Part shown: piece after piece, positions 23,801 to 34,620 of the stretch | How positions within the stretch are numbered: position 1 is the stretch's first letter | How the letters are laid out: every line of letters begins with the position of its first letter | Assembly (NCBI GenBank): GCA_025403435.1 | Contig: CM046351.1 | Span: forward strand, 23,777,276 to 23,841,275 | Direction of reading: 5' to 3' | Source of the DNA: Artocarpus heterophyllus | Taxonomy: Eukaryota > Streptophyta > Magnoliopsida > Rosales > Moraceae | Length of the DNA stretch: 64,000 nt | Made by a program: the position numbers and the translations under genes | The notes under the pieces: generated by a model | What the model saw: only the letters and a program-made list of their open reading frames with translations | Told to the model about the DNA's origin: nothing | Database searches by the model: none

Positions 23801-25584
23801 TCCTTGCTTTCATGGCTCACAAAAACATGCTTGGTTTCTTTCTGGACTCGCCCACGTACACGAACTTTTATTCACCTTCAAGATGAAAGATCACCTTTCA
23901 TTTTTAACATTCAATAGAAGCATTGTACTTGCTCAAAAAATCCATCCTGAGAATCATGTCATAATCGTACATGTCGATCACAATAAGGTCAATGAAGAGT
24001 TCCTTTTCAAAAATCCATAAAGGAACAGTACGCAAACAGTGCGTAGATATCATTACTTTTCTAGAGGGTAGTGCTGTAGTGAATTCCTGTCTCATTGGCT
24101 CTAAATGAACCCCTAACTTCTTAGCAAAAGACGATAATACAAACGAATGTGTGGCACCCGTATTAAAGAGAACATGTGCATTAATAGAGAGGCTCGAAAT
24201 CTGACCTATGATCGCATTAGAGGCTTCAGTAGCCACCTGTTCTTTCGTCATACCGTAGATGCGGGCATTCATAGATAGGGCTTCAAGTCTTCCTTGACTA
24301 ATCAGTGGCCCTTCTAAGGAGGCTTGCATCTGAGGGAGTTGGGCTTGAGGAGTTCTCTGTTCAGCTTGAGCATTAGTCTAGTTGGGGCAGTTCTTTACAA
24401 AGTGGTCCTCACGTCCACAGATGAAATGTTGGTTCATTCCCAAATGACATTCTCCAGGATGTTTCTTCCCGTATTTGGTGCATGGCTGAATTTGCCTGTT
24501 ATTGTTGTTGGACTAGCCACCATTATGCCTCTTGTTGCCTTGACTCTGTTGGTTCTGTGAATTGCCTTTCCTTTTGTTGTTCCTCTAATGTTGGTTGTTG
24601 TTGTTGTTGTTGTTTCTGTGTTGGGGATCATTCTGGATGCTTGCATTGTTTGCTGGCTGACTTGACTAAGGCTGGTTTCTTCTTAGCTTCGATAGATGAA
24701 ATTCAGCACGTTGGGCCCTTAAAACAACCTGCTCTTGGTTTCTGGGTGGGCTTACCCCATCAACAATTGCAGCAATCTCTGGTCGGAGGACTCTGATCAG
24801 TCTTCTGATCATTTCACTCTCATCAGTAACCATCCATGGGCAAAGGCGAGCTAATTGATCAAATTTTGCCACCACATCTGTAACCGACATGTCTCCCTAG
24901 CGTAGGTTCTCAAACTCATCATAGTGCTTCCTAGTAATGTTCATATGGAAGAACTTTGTGTTGAATTCATGAACGAAATCAGCCTATGTCATCTCATCGA
25001 CAGTCTTGCTCTGTTCAATTCCGTCCCACCAAATTCTGGCCTCCATGGTGAGGTAGTATAAAGTGTAGAGAACCTTCTTATTATCCGTGAAGCCCATGAG
25101 TTTTAGAGTGGCCTCAATTGTCTTTAACCATCCTTGAGCGACTAGAGGATCTTTAGAACCTTCAAAGTCTATTGGCTTAACCTTCTTCCATCTAACTAAG
25201 AGTGGTTCCTGATAGACCGGTCTGGGTTTAGCAGCAGGAGCCAGGACTTCATTTACTTGTGGTTGGGGAGGAGAAGGAGGTGGCATATTGTTGCCTCATC
25301 GTTCATTGCCTTGACCATTGGCTCTCAATTCTATAATTTCCCTTCTGTAATTTCCCTTCTTTGTTCCTCAAGTTGTCTCATCGTTCATTTACTTCATTTA
25401 CTTGTGGTTGGGGAGGAGGAGGAGGTGGCATATTGTTGCCTCATCATTCATTGCCTTGACCATGGGCTCTCAATTATGTAATTTCCCTTCTTTGTTCCTC
25501 AAGTTGTCTCTATAGCTCAGTGATCATCGTCATCAACCTTTCATTGGTTTGAGCACGAGTTTGCATTCTTCTACGTTCGTCCAT
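20825..25584 (-). pseudogene. Decayed gag-pol polyprotein of element A
   Basis: Pieces occur in the usual chromovirus order on the minus strand. Gag starts at ATG 25584 (MDERRRMQTRAQTNERLM) and has stops soon after; capsid pieces are at 24666-25286 and a damaged zinc knuckle near 24370-24430 (FICGREDHFVKNC). Protease is at 23904-24329, where the catalytic motif reads FNTGATHSF, with Asn in place of the usual Asp. Reverse transcriptase spans about 22870-23683 (FIDDILVYS keeps the Asp pair). RNase H is at about 22175-22870, integrase at about 21662-22090 ([18 protein letters not shown]), and a C-terminal chromodomain-like tail at 20825-21010. Many stops and frame changes mean no protein can be made. 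A 130-base tandem duplication affects early gag (about 25252-25510). Confidence 0.9.
25252..25510. repeat. Tandem duplication of about 130-140 bases inside gag of element A
   Basis: The stretch from TTACTTGTGGTTGGGGAGGA to TTCCTCAAGTTGTCT appears twice in direct orientation with a few differences (copy starts near 25253 and 25396). The duplication disrupts gag further. Confidence 0.75.
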
Positions 25585-25629
25585 TGTCGATTCCCTAAAA
25601 GGATTATAAATTTAGGAACAATCTTCTAA

Positions 25630-25634
25630 TTTAT
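25630..25634. repeat. Target-site duplication of element B (TTTAT)
   Basis: TTTAT at 25630-25634 is repeated at 44199-44203 directly after the far LTR of B. The duplication is perfect and places B in the leader of A. Confidence 0.9.
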
Positions 25635-25953
25635 TGTCACAACCTGCCTTTTTGGGCTGTGATAAAACTCTTTCTTGCTTACTTTAGGGTAAAAATTTAG
25701 GAATTTTTTTTTTCTTTTTAAATACTGTACATATGCTGGTTTAACAACTTTGAAATACAAACATATACTTGTGTTTACATAATCATCCTTCTTTTACAAT
25801 ATAGCTTATCAAACATTACTTTCAAAATATTTTAAAACACCATACATTGGAAACCATACCTAGTCTGCACACATCATCCGTCCACCAACTCATCATTACG
25901 ATTTATTCTGACCTTTTCATCGGAATACCTACAACATGAAATACTTAGTGAGC

Positions 25954-25957
25954 CTAC
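25954..25957. repeat. Target-site duplication of element C (CTAC)
   Basis: CTAC at 25954-25957 recurs at 31698-31701. The uninterrupted site AGCCTACGCTCAGTAAG is seen in the other LTR of B near 41131. Four matching bases are visible; a five-base duplication with one change is also possible. Confidence 0.8.
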
Positions 25958-26470
25958 TGTCACGAGCTTACTTTCTCCAAGCTACTCGTGCGGCCTTAGC
26001 AATGCCTCGATGCTAAGTCAGCCTAACTCACTCACACTCTTGCCTAGAACACAAGGGAACAAGAGAGAACAAGGAGAACTTTGGAAAGGCTTTTCTTCTT
26101 GATTTCCTTGGATGGTTTACAAATGAAGGGGATGGTCCTATTTATAGCCATCCTCCCAACTAATGGACGGTCTAGATTACATTGATCTTTACAACGATCT
26201 AACGGCTACTATTTACTATCTAGAATGTTCTAGCATAGTGTGGAAGATATTTACAAATAAAATATTCTAGAGAGTTCTAGAGCAGTCTTGAGTCTTCCAG
26301 GATCTGCTAGATTCATCAGGATGATTCTGGACTGTGCTGGAACCTCCTGGAATGCTGCAGAACATTGTAGAACAGTCTGGACCCTTCTAGAATCTCACTT
26401 GGGCTATGCTCTCCCCCAAAAACGCCCAAGACAAGTGTGTGGCCTCCTTGTGGCTTGGTGGGGCGTGACA
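25958..26470 (-). repeat. 3' LTR of element C (513 bp)
   Basis: It starts TGTCACGAGC and ends GGGCGTGACA, with a perfect 6-base inverted repeat at the tips. Read by eye against 31185-31697, no difference was found. It contains the TATA-like CTATTTATAG (26138-26147, minus strand CTATAAATAG) and many TCTAGAA/TTCTAGA repeats in its U3 part. Confidence 0.95.
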
Positions 26471-26480
26471 TTCTCCCCCA
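26471..26480 (-). other. Polypurine tract of element C
   Basis: The minus strand reads GGTGGGGGAGAA directly before the LTR. The polyprotein stop codon TAG (26482-26484) overlaps its upstream edge, so there is no 3' untranslated spacer. Confidence 0.88.
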
Positions 26481-26481
26481 C

Positions 26482-29400
26482 CTATGCTCGCGACGCCCTC
26501 GTCGCGTCCTCATGGTATTGTTGGATCCTGTCTCTGAATTGCCAAAGTGCCTCCTCAGTTTCCCAACTAGCCTCGGTGTCCGGCAGTCCCTTCCATTTGA
26601 TAAAGTACTCCCTGTAGCTTGGCACGCCTCGTCTTCGGATGACTCGATCCGCTAGTATTTCGTCTACCTCTTTGTCAAAGGAGGTGACCACGGCTGTGGG
26701 TGCTCGATGGGAGACTCCCCTTGCTGGATCTTCCATGTCTTCATGGTATGGTTTGAGCATACTTACGTGGAAGACTGGATGAATCTTTAGCTTGGGTGGG
26801 AGGTGGAGTTTATATGAGACCTTACCTATACGCTTGATTATCTCGAAAGGTCCTTCATATTTGCGTATTAGCCCCTTATGAACCTTCCTGAATGTCTTGA
26901 ACTGTTGTGGCAAAAGTTTCACTAAGACAAGGTCTCCTTCCTTAAACTCTACGTGCCTCCTCTTCTTGTCGGCCCATTTCTTCATGCGCTTTGCCGCTTT
27001 GTGCAATGATGCCCGGGCTAACTCTGCCTGCTCATGCCATGACTTAGCGAATTTGAACGCCGCAGGGCTCTTCCCTTCATAGCGAGTGGCAAGGGAAAGA
27101 GGGGTTGTTGGCTGTTGTCCCATGACGATCTCAAAAGGACTCTTGTTGGTGGCCTCACTTTGTTGCAAGTTGTAGGAAAATTGTGCAACATCTAAAAGCT
27201 TGGCCCAGTCCCGTTGATTGGCACTCACATAGTGCCGCAAGTAGAGCTCCAAAAGAGCATTGATGCGTTCTGTTTGGCCGTCGCTTTGGGGATGGAAGCT
27301 TGTTGAGAAGTTCAAGTCCGATCCTAGCATCTTGAACAGCTCCGTCCAAAACCTTCCAGTGAAACGAGGGTCTCGGTCACTGATGATGCTTGTTGGAACG
27401 CCCCAAAGTTTGACTACGTTGCGGAGGAATAGTCTGGCTGCCTCCTCTGCGGTGCAGTCAGTTGGCGCTGCAATAAAGGTTGCATACTTGCTAAACCTGT
27501 CCACCACGACCATAATGCTTCCACATCCATCGGACTTCGGTAGGCAGGTGATGAAGTCCATAGAGACGCTTTCCCATGGTCTCTCTGGAATGGGTAGTGG
27601 GTTGAGCATGCCACCTGGTTGCTGTTGGACTATCTTATCTTGTTGGCAGACAAGGCAGGTCCTTACATATTCCTCGACCCCATCTCGCATGTTAGGCCAA
27701 TAGTAGACAGATTTCAAGAGAGCAAGTGTGCGCTTCATACCTGGGTGGCCTGCCCATGAGGAGTCATGACACTCCTTTATTAAGTCTTTCCTCAAATTGG
27801 CCCACTTTGGTACGTACATTCGGTTGCCCTTGGTGTAGAGGATGTCATCAACTAGCCAAAACCTTCGTGTTTTGCCCTCGTTCGCCAAGGCGATGATACT
27901 TTGCGCCTGAGGGTCCGCCTTTAGTCCCTCCTTGATTTTGCTCAATAATGGGCTAGTGACTTGAGAAATGCTTGAAAGCTCAGCCTTTCGACTCAGCGCA
28001 TCAGCTACCACATTCACCTTTCCTGGCTTGTACTCCATGACATAGTCGAATTCGGCCAAGAAGTCTTGCCATCTAGCTTGCTTTGGACTGAGTTTCTTTT
28101 GGGTCTGGAAGTAGCTTGTTGCAATGTTGTCGGTCATTATCACGAACTTTGACCCAAGTAGATAATGGCGCCACACTCTAAGGCAATGGACGACGGCTGT
28201 CATCTCTTTCTCTTGTACGGTGTAGCGTCGCTCAGTCTCATTGAGCTTTCGGCTTTCATATGCAATTGGGTGTCCTTCCTGCATAAGAACTCCTCCTATG
28301 GCAAAGTCTGAGGCATCTGTGTGTACCTCATATGGCTTGGTGTGATCGGGTAGGCTGAGTACGGGCTCTTCACTGATTGCTTTCTTCAGATCTTCAAAGG
28401 CCTTTTGACACTTCTCTGTCCAGTCCCACGCTTTGTTTTTCTTGAGAAGGTCGGTCAGTGGAGCAGCCCTCGCCGAATAACTCTTGATAAAACGGCGGTA
28501 GTAGTTTACTAGCCCAAGAAATGATCGCAACTCATGTACCTTGGTTGGTGGCTCCCAAGTTTGGATTGCATGCACCTTGTCATCTTCCATCATTAGTTGG
28601 CCACCCTTGATCTTGTGCCCCAAGAAGACTACCTCTGGCTTGGCAAAGGAACACTTTTCCTTCTTGATGTATAGCTCGTTGTCTCGTAGCACCTTAAACA
28701 CCTCTCTCAAGTGCTGCACGTGCTCTTCCAAGGTCTTGCTATACACCACTATGTCGTCCAAATAGACGACCACAAATTGATCGAGATACGGGTGGAACAA
28801 CTTGTTCATCAAAGTGCAGAATGTAGCAGGTGCATTGGTTAGTCCAAATGGCATAACCAAGAATTCATAAGACCCATACCTTGTAACACATGTGGTCTTT
28901 GGTTCGTCTCCTTCGGCTATGCGAACTTGGTAATACCCCGAGCGAAGGTCTAACTTCGAGAAGTAGCGGGCATGACCTAGTTGATCAAACAGGTCAGCAA
29001 TCAGAGGGATGGGGTATTTGTTCTTTACCGTGATTTTGTTGAGAGCTTTGTAGTCGATGCACATGCGCAAGGAACCATCCTTCTTCTTTTGGAACAGGAC
29101 TGGTGCGCCGAACGGGGCTTTGGAAGGCCTGATGAACCCTGCATCAAGTAACTCCTTGAGTTGCCTTCTTAGTTCCCCCAATTCTGGTGGTGCCATACGA
29201 TATGCACCCATGGCTGGTGGCTTTGTCCCTGGTTCCAACTCGATCTGATGGTCTACCTCCCTCCTTGGTGGTAGCTTCTTTGGTAACTCTGCTGGTGCAA
29301 CGTCCTTGAACTCCTCGAGGACAGCTGCTACCTCCCTTGGCTCGACTTCTAGTGGCCCTTGTTCTTCATCATCATGCTCCTTGAGGATAGCCAAGTAGCT

Positions 29401-31152
29401 TTCCTCGTCCCTCCGGATGCCCTTCTTAAATTGCATTGCTGAGAGCACCTTTACGCCTTGCTTGTTGGTCCTTGTTGTCGGTACCACACAAGCCTTATCG
29501 CCGTCCATGATGCACATGCTGTTGGCGAATGGTACTGGGAATGCCTTGACTTGATCCAAGAATTCCAATCCCAGGACGACCCTAAAGTCATCCATTGGAA
29601 CTACGGAGAAGTCCATATGTCCGGACCAGGCTCCCACGCTGGTCTTAACTCCTCGAGCTATGCCATGAATGGGTCGAGCAGCTGAATTAACTGCCTTGAT
29701 GGAGCCCCCTCCACCAGTCGCCTTAAGTCCTAACCTTTGGGCTTCTTCGATTGAAATAAAGTTGTGGGTCGCACCTGTATCAAGCATGGCTACCGTTGGT
29801 TTCCCTCCAATGGACACGTCCACAAAGAGTAGGCCTTTCGCTTGGGTCTTGGGAGCAGATTGGATCACATTGAGTAGCTGTAAGGACCCCATGTGTGCAC
29901 CATTGTTGCCACTATCGGACTCCGTCCCGTCTTGATGACTTGCAAGGAGCGAATTTAAAGCTCTTTTCTGTGGGCAATCCCTAGCCCAGTGGGGACCATC
30001 ACAAAGGAAGCATTTGTTGTTGGACCTACTTGAACTCTTGTTGTCCCTTTGTTTACCTTTGTCTTTGCCCCTTGAGGTGTTATCTTGGCGGTGCTCGTCT
30101 CTGCGTTGGCCTTTGTCTCCCCCACCTTTGGCTTGACCACCCTTCTTATCCTTCGGCTTGTTGGTGGACTCTTTTTGGCTTGCATAGTCAATCAGGCTTT
30201 CGGCCACAGCTATGGCAGTGGCAAGGTCTTGTACCCCACGTCGCCTTAGCTCGGTCTTGGCCCATTGTTGGAGCCCATCCATAAAATTGAAGAGTGCGTC
30301 TTTGTCCGACAAATCAGGGATCTCAAGTACCAAGTTAGTGAAGTCCTTAACATAATCACGAATAGACCCTAATTGTTTAAGCCTTCGCAGACGAGCTCTA
30401 GCCTCATCCTCAGCATTCTCGGGATAAAATTGCCTTTTAAGCTCTCTTTTAAAGTCATCAAAGGTAGTCATGGTACACGTACCTTTTTCGATGTCTCCCC
30501 GTCTTCTCCTCCACCACAGCATGGCTGTGTCATTGAGATAAAGAGCCGCAGACTGGATCTTGGCGTCCTCGTCTGTGATGGCCATGGCTCCAAAGTATTG
30601 GTCTAGGCCCCACAAGAAGTTGTCCACCTCTCGTGCATTGCGTGATCCCCCGAAACTCTTAGGCTTTGGCACGTCAATGCGCCTAGCTTCAACGGTGCTA
30701 CTACTGGACCCTGTCGCCAATGCCCGCTTGCAAAGGGCTAAGTCCCCACGCATATCCTCAATGCGTGTGAGTGTGCTGTTCAGCTCCATCTCGTGGGCTC
30801 GACGCATTTTGGTGAGCTCTCCCGCAAACTCCTCACGAACCTTCTCAATTTCGGCCCGCAAGGACTCCTCTAGTTGAAGCAACATGCCTCGGATCGCAGT
30901 GTGGATAGCGGCATCCTCCGCTTCTAGGCCATCCACCCGTTGGCTTAGGTCATCCACCTGGGCCTCCACGCCACTCACGTCCTCCTCTACCCGAGATAGG
31001 CGTGAGTCAAAACTAGAGATCACGTCCTTAGATCGACCCCGCTTAGCCACAACGTTGGGGTCGACTATTTCTTCGCGGCCTCGCTCTTGCGTCACCTCCA
31101 CGTCGGAAGGGTTGGCTCCCGTGGCCCTTTGAGCAGCATTGTTCTTAGCCAT
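26482..31152 (-). CDS. Gag-pol polyprotein of chromovirus C, uninterrupted
   Basis: The single frame of 1556 codons starts 19 bases after the primer site. A coiled coil covers about residues 45-140 and Gag capsid about 165-320. A basic linker leads to a zinc knuckle at 381-393 ([13 protein letters not shown], with three rather than four residues before His, a variant seen in related elements). Protease has DTGA at 458-461. Reverse transcriptase covers about 640-840, with YLDD at 797-800. RNase H has Asp946, Asp1008 and Asp1051. The integrase HHCC finger is His1129, His1136, Cys1166 and Cys1169; its catalytic triad is Asp1199, Asp1259 and Glu1295. A chromodomain at about 1494-1545 ([16 protein letters not shown]) probably directs insertion to heterochromatin. 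All catalytic residues are present, so it may be functional. Expression is unknown. Confidence 0.97.
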   Translation of the reverse strand: MAKNNAAQRATGANPSDVEVTQERGREEIVDPNVVAKRGRSKDVISSFDSRLSRVEEDVSGVEAQVDDLSQRVDGLEAEDAAIHTAIRGMLLQLEESLRAEIEKVREEFAGELTKMRRAHEMELNSTLTRIEDMRGDLALCKRALATGSSSSTVEARRIDVPKPKSFGGSRNAREVDNFLWGLDQYFGAMAITDEDAKIQSAALYLNDTAMLWWRRRRGDIEKGTCTMTTFDDFKRELKRQFYPENAEDEARARLRRLKQLGSIRDYVKDFTNLVLEIPDLSDKDALFNFMDGLQQWAKTELRRRGVQDLATAIAVAESLIDYASQKESTNKPKDKKGGQAKGGGDKGQRRDEHRQDNTSRGKDKGKQRDNKSSSRSNNKCFLCDGPHWARDCPQKRALNSLLASHQDGTESDSGNNGAHMGSLQLLNVIQSAPKTQAKGLLFVDVSIGGKPTVAMLDTGATHNFISIEEAQRLGLKATGGGGSIKAVNSAARPIHGIARGVKTSVGAWSGHMDFSVVPMDDFRVVLGLEFLDQVKAFPVPFANSMCIMDGDKACVVPTTRTNKQGVKVLSAMQFKKGIRRDEESYLAILKEHDDEEQGPLEVEPREVAAVLEEFKDVAPAELPKKLPPRREVDHQIELEPGTKPPAMGAYRMAPPELGELRRQLKELLDAGFIRPSKAPFGAPVLFQKKKDGSLRMCIDYKALNKITVKNKYPIPLIADLFDQLGHARYFSKLDLRSGYYQVRIAEGDEPKTTCVTRYGSYEFLVMPFGLTNAPATFCTLMNKLFHPYLDQFVVVYLDDIVVYSKTLEEHVQHLREVFKVLRDNELYIKKEKCSFAKPEVVFLGHKIKGGQLMMEDDKVHAIQTWEPPTKVHELRSFLGLVNYYRRFIKSYSARAAPLTDLLKKNKAWDWTEKCQKAFEDLKKAISEEPVLSLPDHTKPYEVHTDASDFAIGGVLMQEGHPIAYESRKLNETERRYTVQEKEMTAVVHCLRVWRHYLLGSKFVIMTDNIATSYFQTQKKLSPKQARWQDFLAEFDYVMEYKPGKVNVVADALSRKAELSSISQVTSPLLSKIKEGLKADPQAQSIIALANEGKTRRFWLVDDILYTKGNRMYVPKWANLRKDLIKECHDSSWAGHPGMKRTLALLKSVYYWPNMRDGVEEYVRTCLVCQQDKIVQQQPGGMLNPLPIPERPWESVSMDFITCLPKSDGCGSIMVVVDRFSKYATFIAAPTDCTAEEAARLFLRNVVKLWGVPTSIISDRDPRFTGRFWTELFKMLGSDLNFSTSFHPQSDGQTERINALLELYLRHYVSANQRDWAKLLDVAQFSYNLQQSEATNKSPFEIVMGQQPTTPLSLATRYEGKSPAAFKFAKSWHEQAELARASLHKAAKRMKKWADKKRRHVEFKEGDLVLVKLLPQQFKTFRKVHKGLIRKYEGPFEIIKRIGKVSYKLHLPPKLKIHPVFHVSMLKPYHEDMEDPARGVSHRAPTAVVTSFDKEVDEILADRVIRRRGVPSYREYFIKWKGLPDTEASWETEEALWQFRDRIQQYHEDATRASRA

Positions 31153-31170
31153 TGTCTCAGCCTGAGCCTC

Positions 31171-31182
31171 GCTCTGATACCA
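31171..31182 (-). other. Primer-binding site of element C
   Basis: The minus strand reads TGGTATCAGAGC, a perfect initiator tRNA-Met match, two bases from the 5' LTR. The gag ATG follows 19 bases downstream. Confidence 0.92.
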
Positions 31183-31184
31183 AC

Positions 31185-31697
31185 TGTCACGAGCTTACTT
31201 TCTCCAAGCTACTCGTGCGGCCTTAGCAATGCCTCGATGCTAAGTCAGCCTAACTCACTCACACTCTTGCCTAGAACACAAGGGAACAAGAGAGAACAAG
31301 GAGAACTTTGGAAAGGCTTTTCTTCTTGATTTCCTTGGATGGTTTACAAATGAAGGGGATGGTCCTATTTATAGCCATCCTCCCAACTAATGGACGGTCT
31401 AGATTACATTGATCTTTACAACGATCTAACGGCTACTATTTACTATCTAGAATGTTCTAGCATAGTGTGGAAGATATTTACAAATAAAATATTCTAGAGA
31501 GTTCTAGAGCAGTCTTGAGTCTTCCAGGATCTGCTAGATTCATCAGGATGATTCTGGACTGTGCTGGAACCTCCTGGAATGCTGCAGAACATTGTAGAAC
31601 AGTCTGGACCCTTCTAGAATCTCACTTGGGCTATGCTCTCCCCCAAAAACGCCCAAGACAAGTGTGTGGCCTCCTTGTGGCTTGGTGGGGCGTGACA
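31185..31697 (-). repeat. 5' LTR of element C (513 bp)
   Basis: Same sequence as 25958-26470 as far as can be read. As the 5' LTR it carries the promoter for the element. The TATA-like box is described separately. Confidence 0.95.
31365..31374 (-). promoter_or_regulatory. TATA box of the 5' LTR of element C
   Basis: The minus strand reads CTATAAATAG, a strong plant TATA box. It lies about 320 bases upstream of the LTR end, a reasonable position for the U3/R border. Transcription would start about 30 bases further along the minus strand, near 31335. Confidence 0.65.
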
Positions 31698-31984
31698 CTA
31701 CGCTCAGTAAGTCCCATATAATCCACATGCAATTCAATAAAATGCATGATCTCATTATGCTTTCTTATAATCATTCTTTATCATTATCATTTCTTATCTT
31801 TAACTAGGGCTCAAGTGTTCGTACCATTGCGCACTTAGGTCTACGTAACACTATGACCATTCTGTAATCCTTAAACTCCCCTTGAGTCAGGAGTCGGTAC
31901 GACACTTTTCTTAACTTTTTAGTGATTCATTTACCAATTCACTTATTATGGTTATCATGCCATGCATGAAGTGATAATCACATG

Positions 31985-32330
31985 TTATACATAACATAAT
32001 TTACATAAATGCTCTTGTACGATATAGTACACACAGGTACATACTTTATATGCACACTGGTACACATTAATATGCGCACATGTATGTAGCATAATGTACT
32101 CACAGGTACTTAACATAAAATATACACATTGGTACACATTAATATACGCACAGGTATACAGCATAATGTACTCACAGGTATTTAACATAAAATATACACA
32201 CTGGTACACATTAATATACGCACAGGTATATAGCATAATGTACTCACAGGTACTTAACATAAAATATACACACAAGTACAGATCATCATATACACTCAAG
32301 TACATGTCATAATATACTCTCAGGTATATA
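31985..32330. repeat. 72-base tandem array in the 3' LTR of element B
   Basis: Units contain GCATAATGTACTCACAGGTA and ACACATTAATATACGCACAGG. The GCATAATGTA landmark recurs at 32089, 32161 and 32233, giving a 72-base period and about three to four units. The array makes spurious Tyr/Cys-rich open frames on both strands, which are not genes. Confidence 0.85.
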
Positions 32331-34587
32331 TATATATATATTCTGTATACTCACAAGTATACCCTTTTATTATTATAAATACTCATGTCATTGCATACAT
32401 ACAAGTATACACCTTGATATACACACATGTACACATATACACATTTTACACTCTAAGCCTACAATTTCATACTGTAGGTGGGATGGGTACTTACTTGATG
32501 TGAATGTCGGGCAACTTAATCTCGATTTCCTTTCTCCTAGACTCCTAGGATCCTGTTGGCCAATTAAAAAGCCATTAGCCAAATTTCACTATGTTTCGAT
32601 ACAGAACATCCGTTAGTTAATAAATTGAGTTGCATTGCTATATACAACTCTAAAAACTACTGTTTTTTTCTTATTTCTATCTAACTCTACCGTATCGTTT
32701 CTAACGAAGGGTGGGAACCTTTCTAGTCGTTTTCTTATCCCATTGGAAATATTTCAAAGCGGTTCGGGATATTTGGGCAAAAATGATGATTTTGCCCTTC
32801 GTGGGTCCACTAACCTACCCGAGCTCGATTTTGTTACTCTTACGAAAATAACCACATGCTAATTTTAAAATAATACCCTAGTGGGTCAAATCTCTTTATT
32901 TCTCAATTATGCCCTATATTTATAAAACTTTACGGTTTAGTCCCTAAACTGAAAATTTTGACGATTTTGTCCCCAGGACTAAAATTTACTTCTTTGCATC
33001 AAAATTTCCTATTTTTCTCAAGGATCATTTTTGCTCAAAGTACCATAATCAAAATCCTTTGGAAAATGACGTTTTTGCCCTTTTTAAAATTTTTCACAAT
33101 TTTTGTAAATTCTTTGAAAAATCAAAATCTCACAAACGACTGAGTTTTTTGACAAACCGTTCGTATTGCCTAACTGTTTCTTCGAGATATACAACTTTCA
33201 TGTTTTAACTTTTCTCAAAATCTCACTGTATAGGGGTCTTTTTGGCCATTTTTCAATTCTACCGAGAGAAATCTTTTCCTTTCAATTTAGTCCCTATGGC
33301 ATTTTTACAACAATCCATTTCAAAATTGAAATTCTACCCCTGCAGAAACCATTCCATGCCTTAATCAACATATTCTCATGCTCAAACATCACTTTTGCAA
33401 AGTCAAACATTAAAATTACAAAAATAATACTTTTTTCAAAAATTACCAATTTGCACTAAAAACCAAAGTTTCACAACTTAAACTTACCATTCATCACATA
33501 TACATGAAATTTCATCAAATACATGCTCAAGAACCCACATGGGTTTGAAAGAATAGAAATCAAAATAAAATCCATAAAATTTCAAAACTTTAAAACTTAA
33601 AACTTACCAAAATAACACCCTTTTGGTTTCAAGCCTTCAAAATCCCTTTGAACTCTCTCCTAAGCTTCATTTCCATACAAAAATACCATGGATTAATTTC
33701 TCTCTTCATCCCATGAAAAATCCCTTGAAAACTCATTAAAAAGTTTAGGATTTTACCTTAAAACTTGTGGAAAATCCTTGTACTTGCTTGTAAAACTTGT
33801 TTGGGATTATTTTTGCAAAGTTTGGGGGCTGAGAAAATTTTTTAGAAGTCTTGGTTATGGCTGCCGGAACTTGGAGCAAAAGAAAGGAATTGAAATTTTG
33901 TGATAACCATGCATTAAATACTTCCTTATCACATTTGGGGACTCATGGTAACCCATGAGTATACCACTAGGTGTCACAAGGTGATTGGGCCACTTTTCTA
34001 GACATGTGGCCTAATAGAAAACCAAGGAGTGTCCACTTTATGGAGTTAAAAATTTATACTGTGTAATTTTTCACCACACAGTATTTTTCCTATACTGTCA
34101 TGGTCAAATCAGTGTACTTTCTATCCTTAGACTGTATAAAAATATTTAACTTAATTTTCATTCACTTTTGGAGGCCAATCATAACATTTTTCGCATCTGC
34201 GTTTTCATTTAGCAGTATACTCATATTGTTTCAGCCTCCTTTTTTACCCCTGATTTGGGTTTAGACAACTTTTATGTCCTATTTACATTCTAATCACCCA
34301 CTTATTTATATCACAATTTTACAGTTAATCGTGATATAAAATTCATTTTATGGATATTATTTACAAATTTTTGAGTAATTAAACTCATAAAATCTGTATT
34401 TGGCAATATCCAACATTGCATCACATTTACCATAAAATTTACAAGCAATGCTGTTTATTCCTACTTTATCGTAATTTTTACAAAAATTACAATTTTTACA
34501 AAAATTTACATTTTTAAAAGTAAATTCATTAATTTAACCCAATTAAATATTAGGTTTTATTAATGAAATTTTTCTCGGTCATTACAA

Positions 34588-34601
34588 GTTACCCCCCTTA
34601 A
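34588..34601 (-). other. Polypurine tract of element B
   Basis: The minus strand reads TAAGGGGGGTAACT immediately before the 3' LTR start TGTAATGACC, marking the LTR boundary at 34586. Confidence 0.85.
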
Positions 34602-34620
34602 GAATTTTCGTCCTCGAAAA

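Larger units (their letters stand above)
25958..31697 (-). mobile_element. Young, structurally intact Ty3/gypsy chromovirus C (5740 bp)
   Basis: All parts are present and undamaged: LTRs 25958-26470 and 31185-31697 (513 bases each, apparently identical), polypurine tract 26471-26480, one 1556-codon gag-pol frame, a perfect 12-base primer site and a target duplication. Short LTRs, a single polyprotein frame and a C-terminal chromodomain fit the Reina-like chromoviruses; the clade is inferred. This is the innermost and therefore most recent insertion on its branch of the nest. Its GC content is visibly higher than that of the surrounding LTR. Confidence 0.95.
25635..34586 (-). repeat. 3' LTR of element B, split by element C
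   Basis: It begins TGTCACAACC and ends TCGGTCATTACA on the plus strand. Without C it is about 3.2 kb and aligns with 40805-44198 throughout. The size difference comes largely from a 72-base tandem array with fewer copies here (31985-32330). It contains no gene. Confidence 0.92.

Noticed and set aside
26288..26617. Plus-strand frames within the LTRs and opposite gag-pol of element C
   Set aside because: Those in the LTR recur identically at 31515 because the LTRs are copies. Those opposite gag-pol are shadows of the minus-strand polyprotein.
31985..32305. Tyr/Cys-rich repeated open frame (minus), also 41422-41995 and the plus-strand counterparts
   Set aside because: It is only the translation of the 72-base LTR array; open on both strands, with copy number differing between the sister LTRs.
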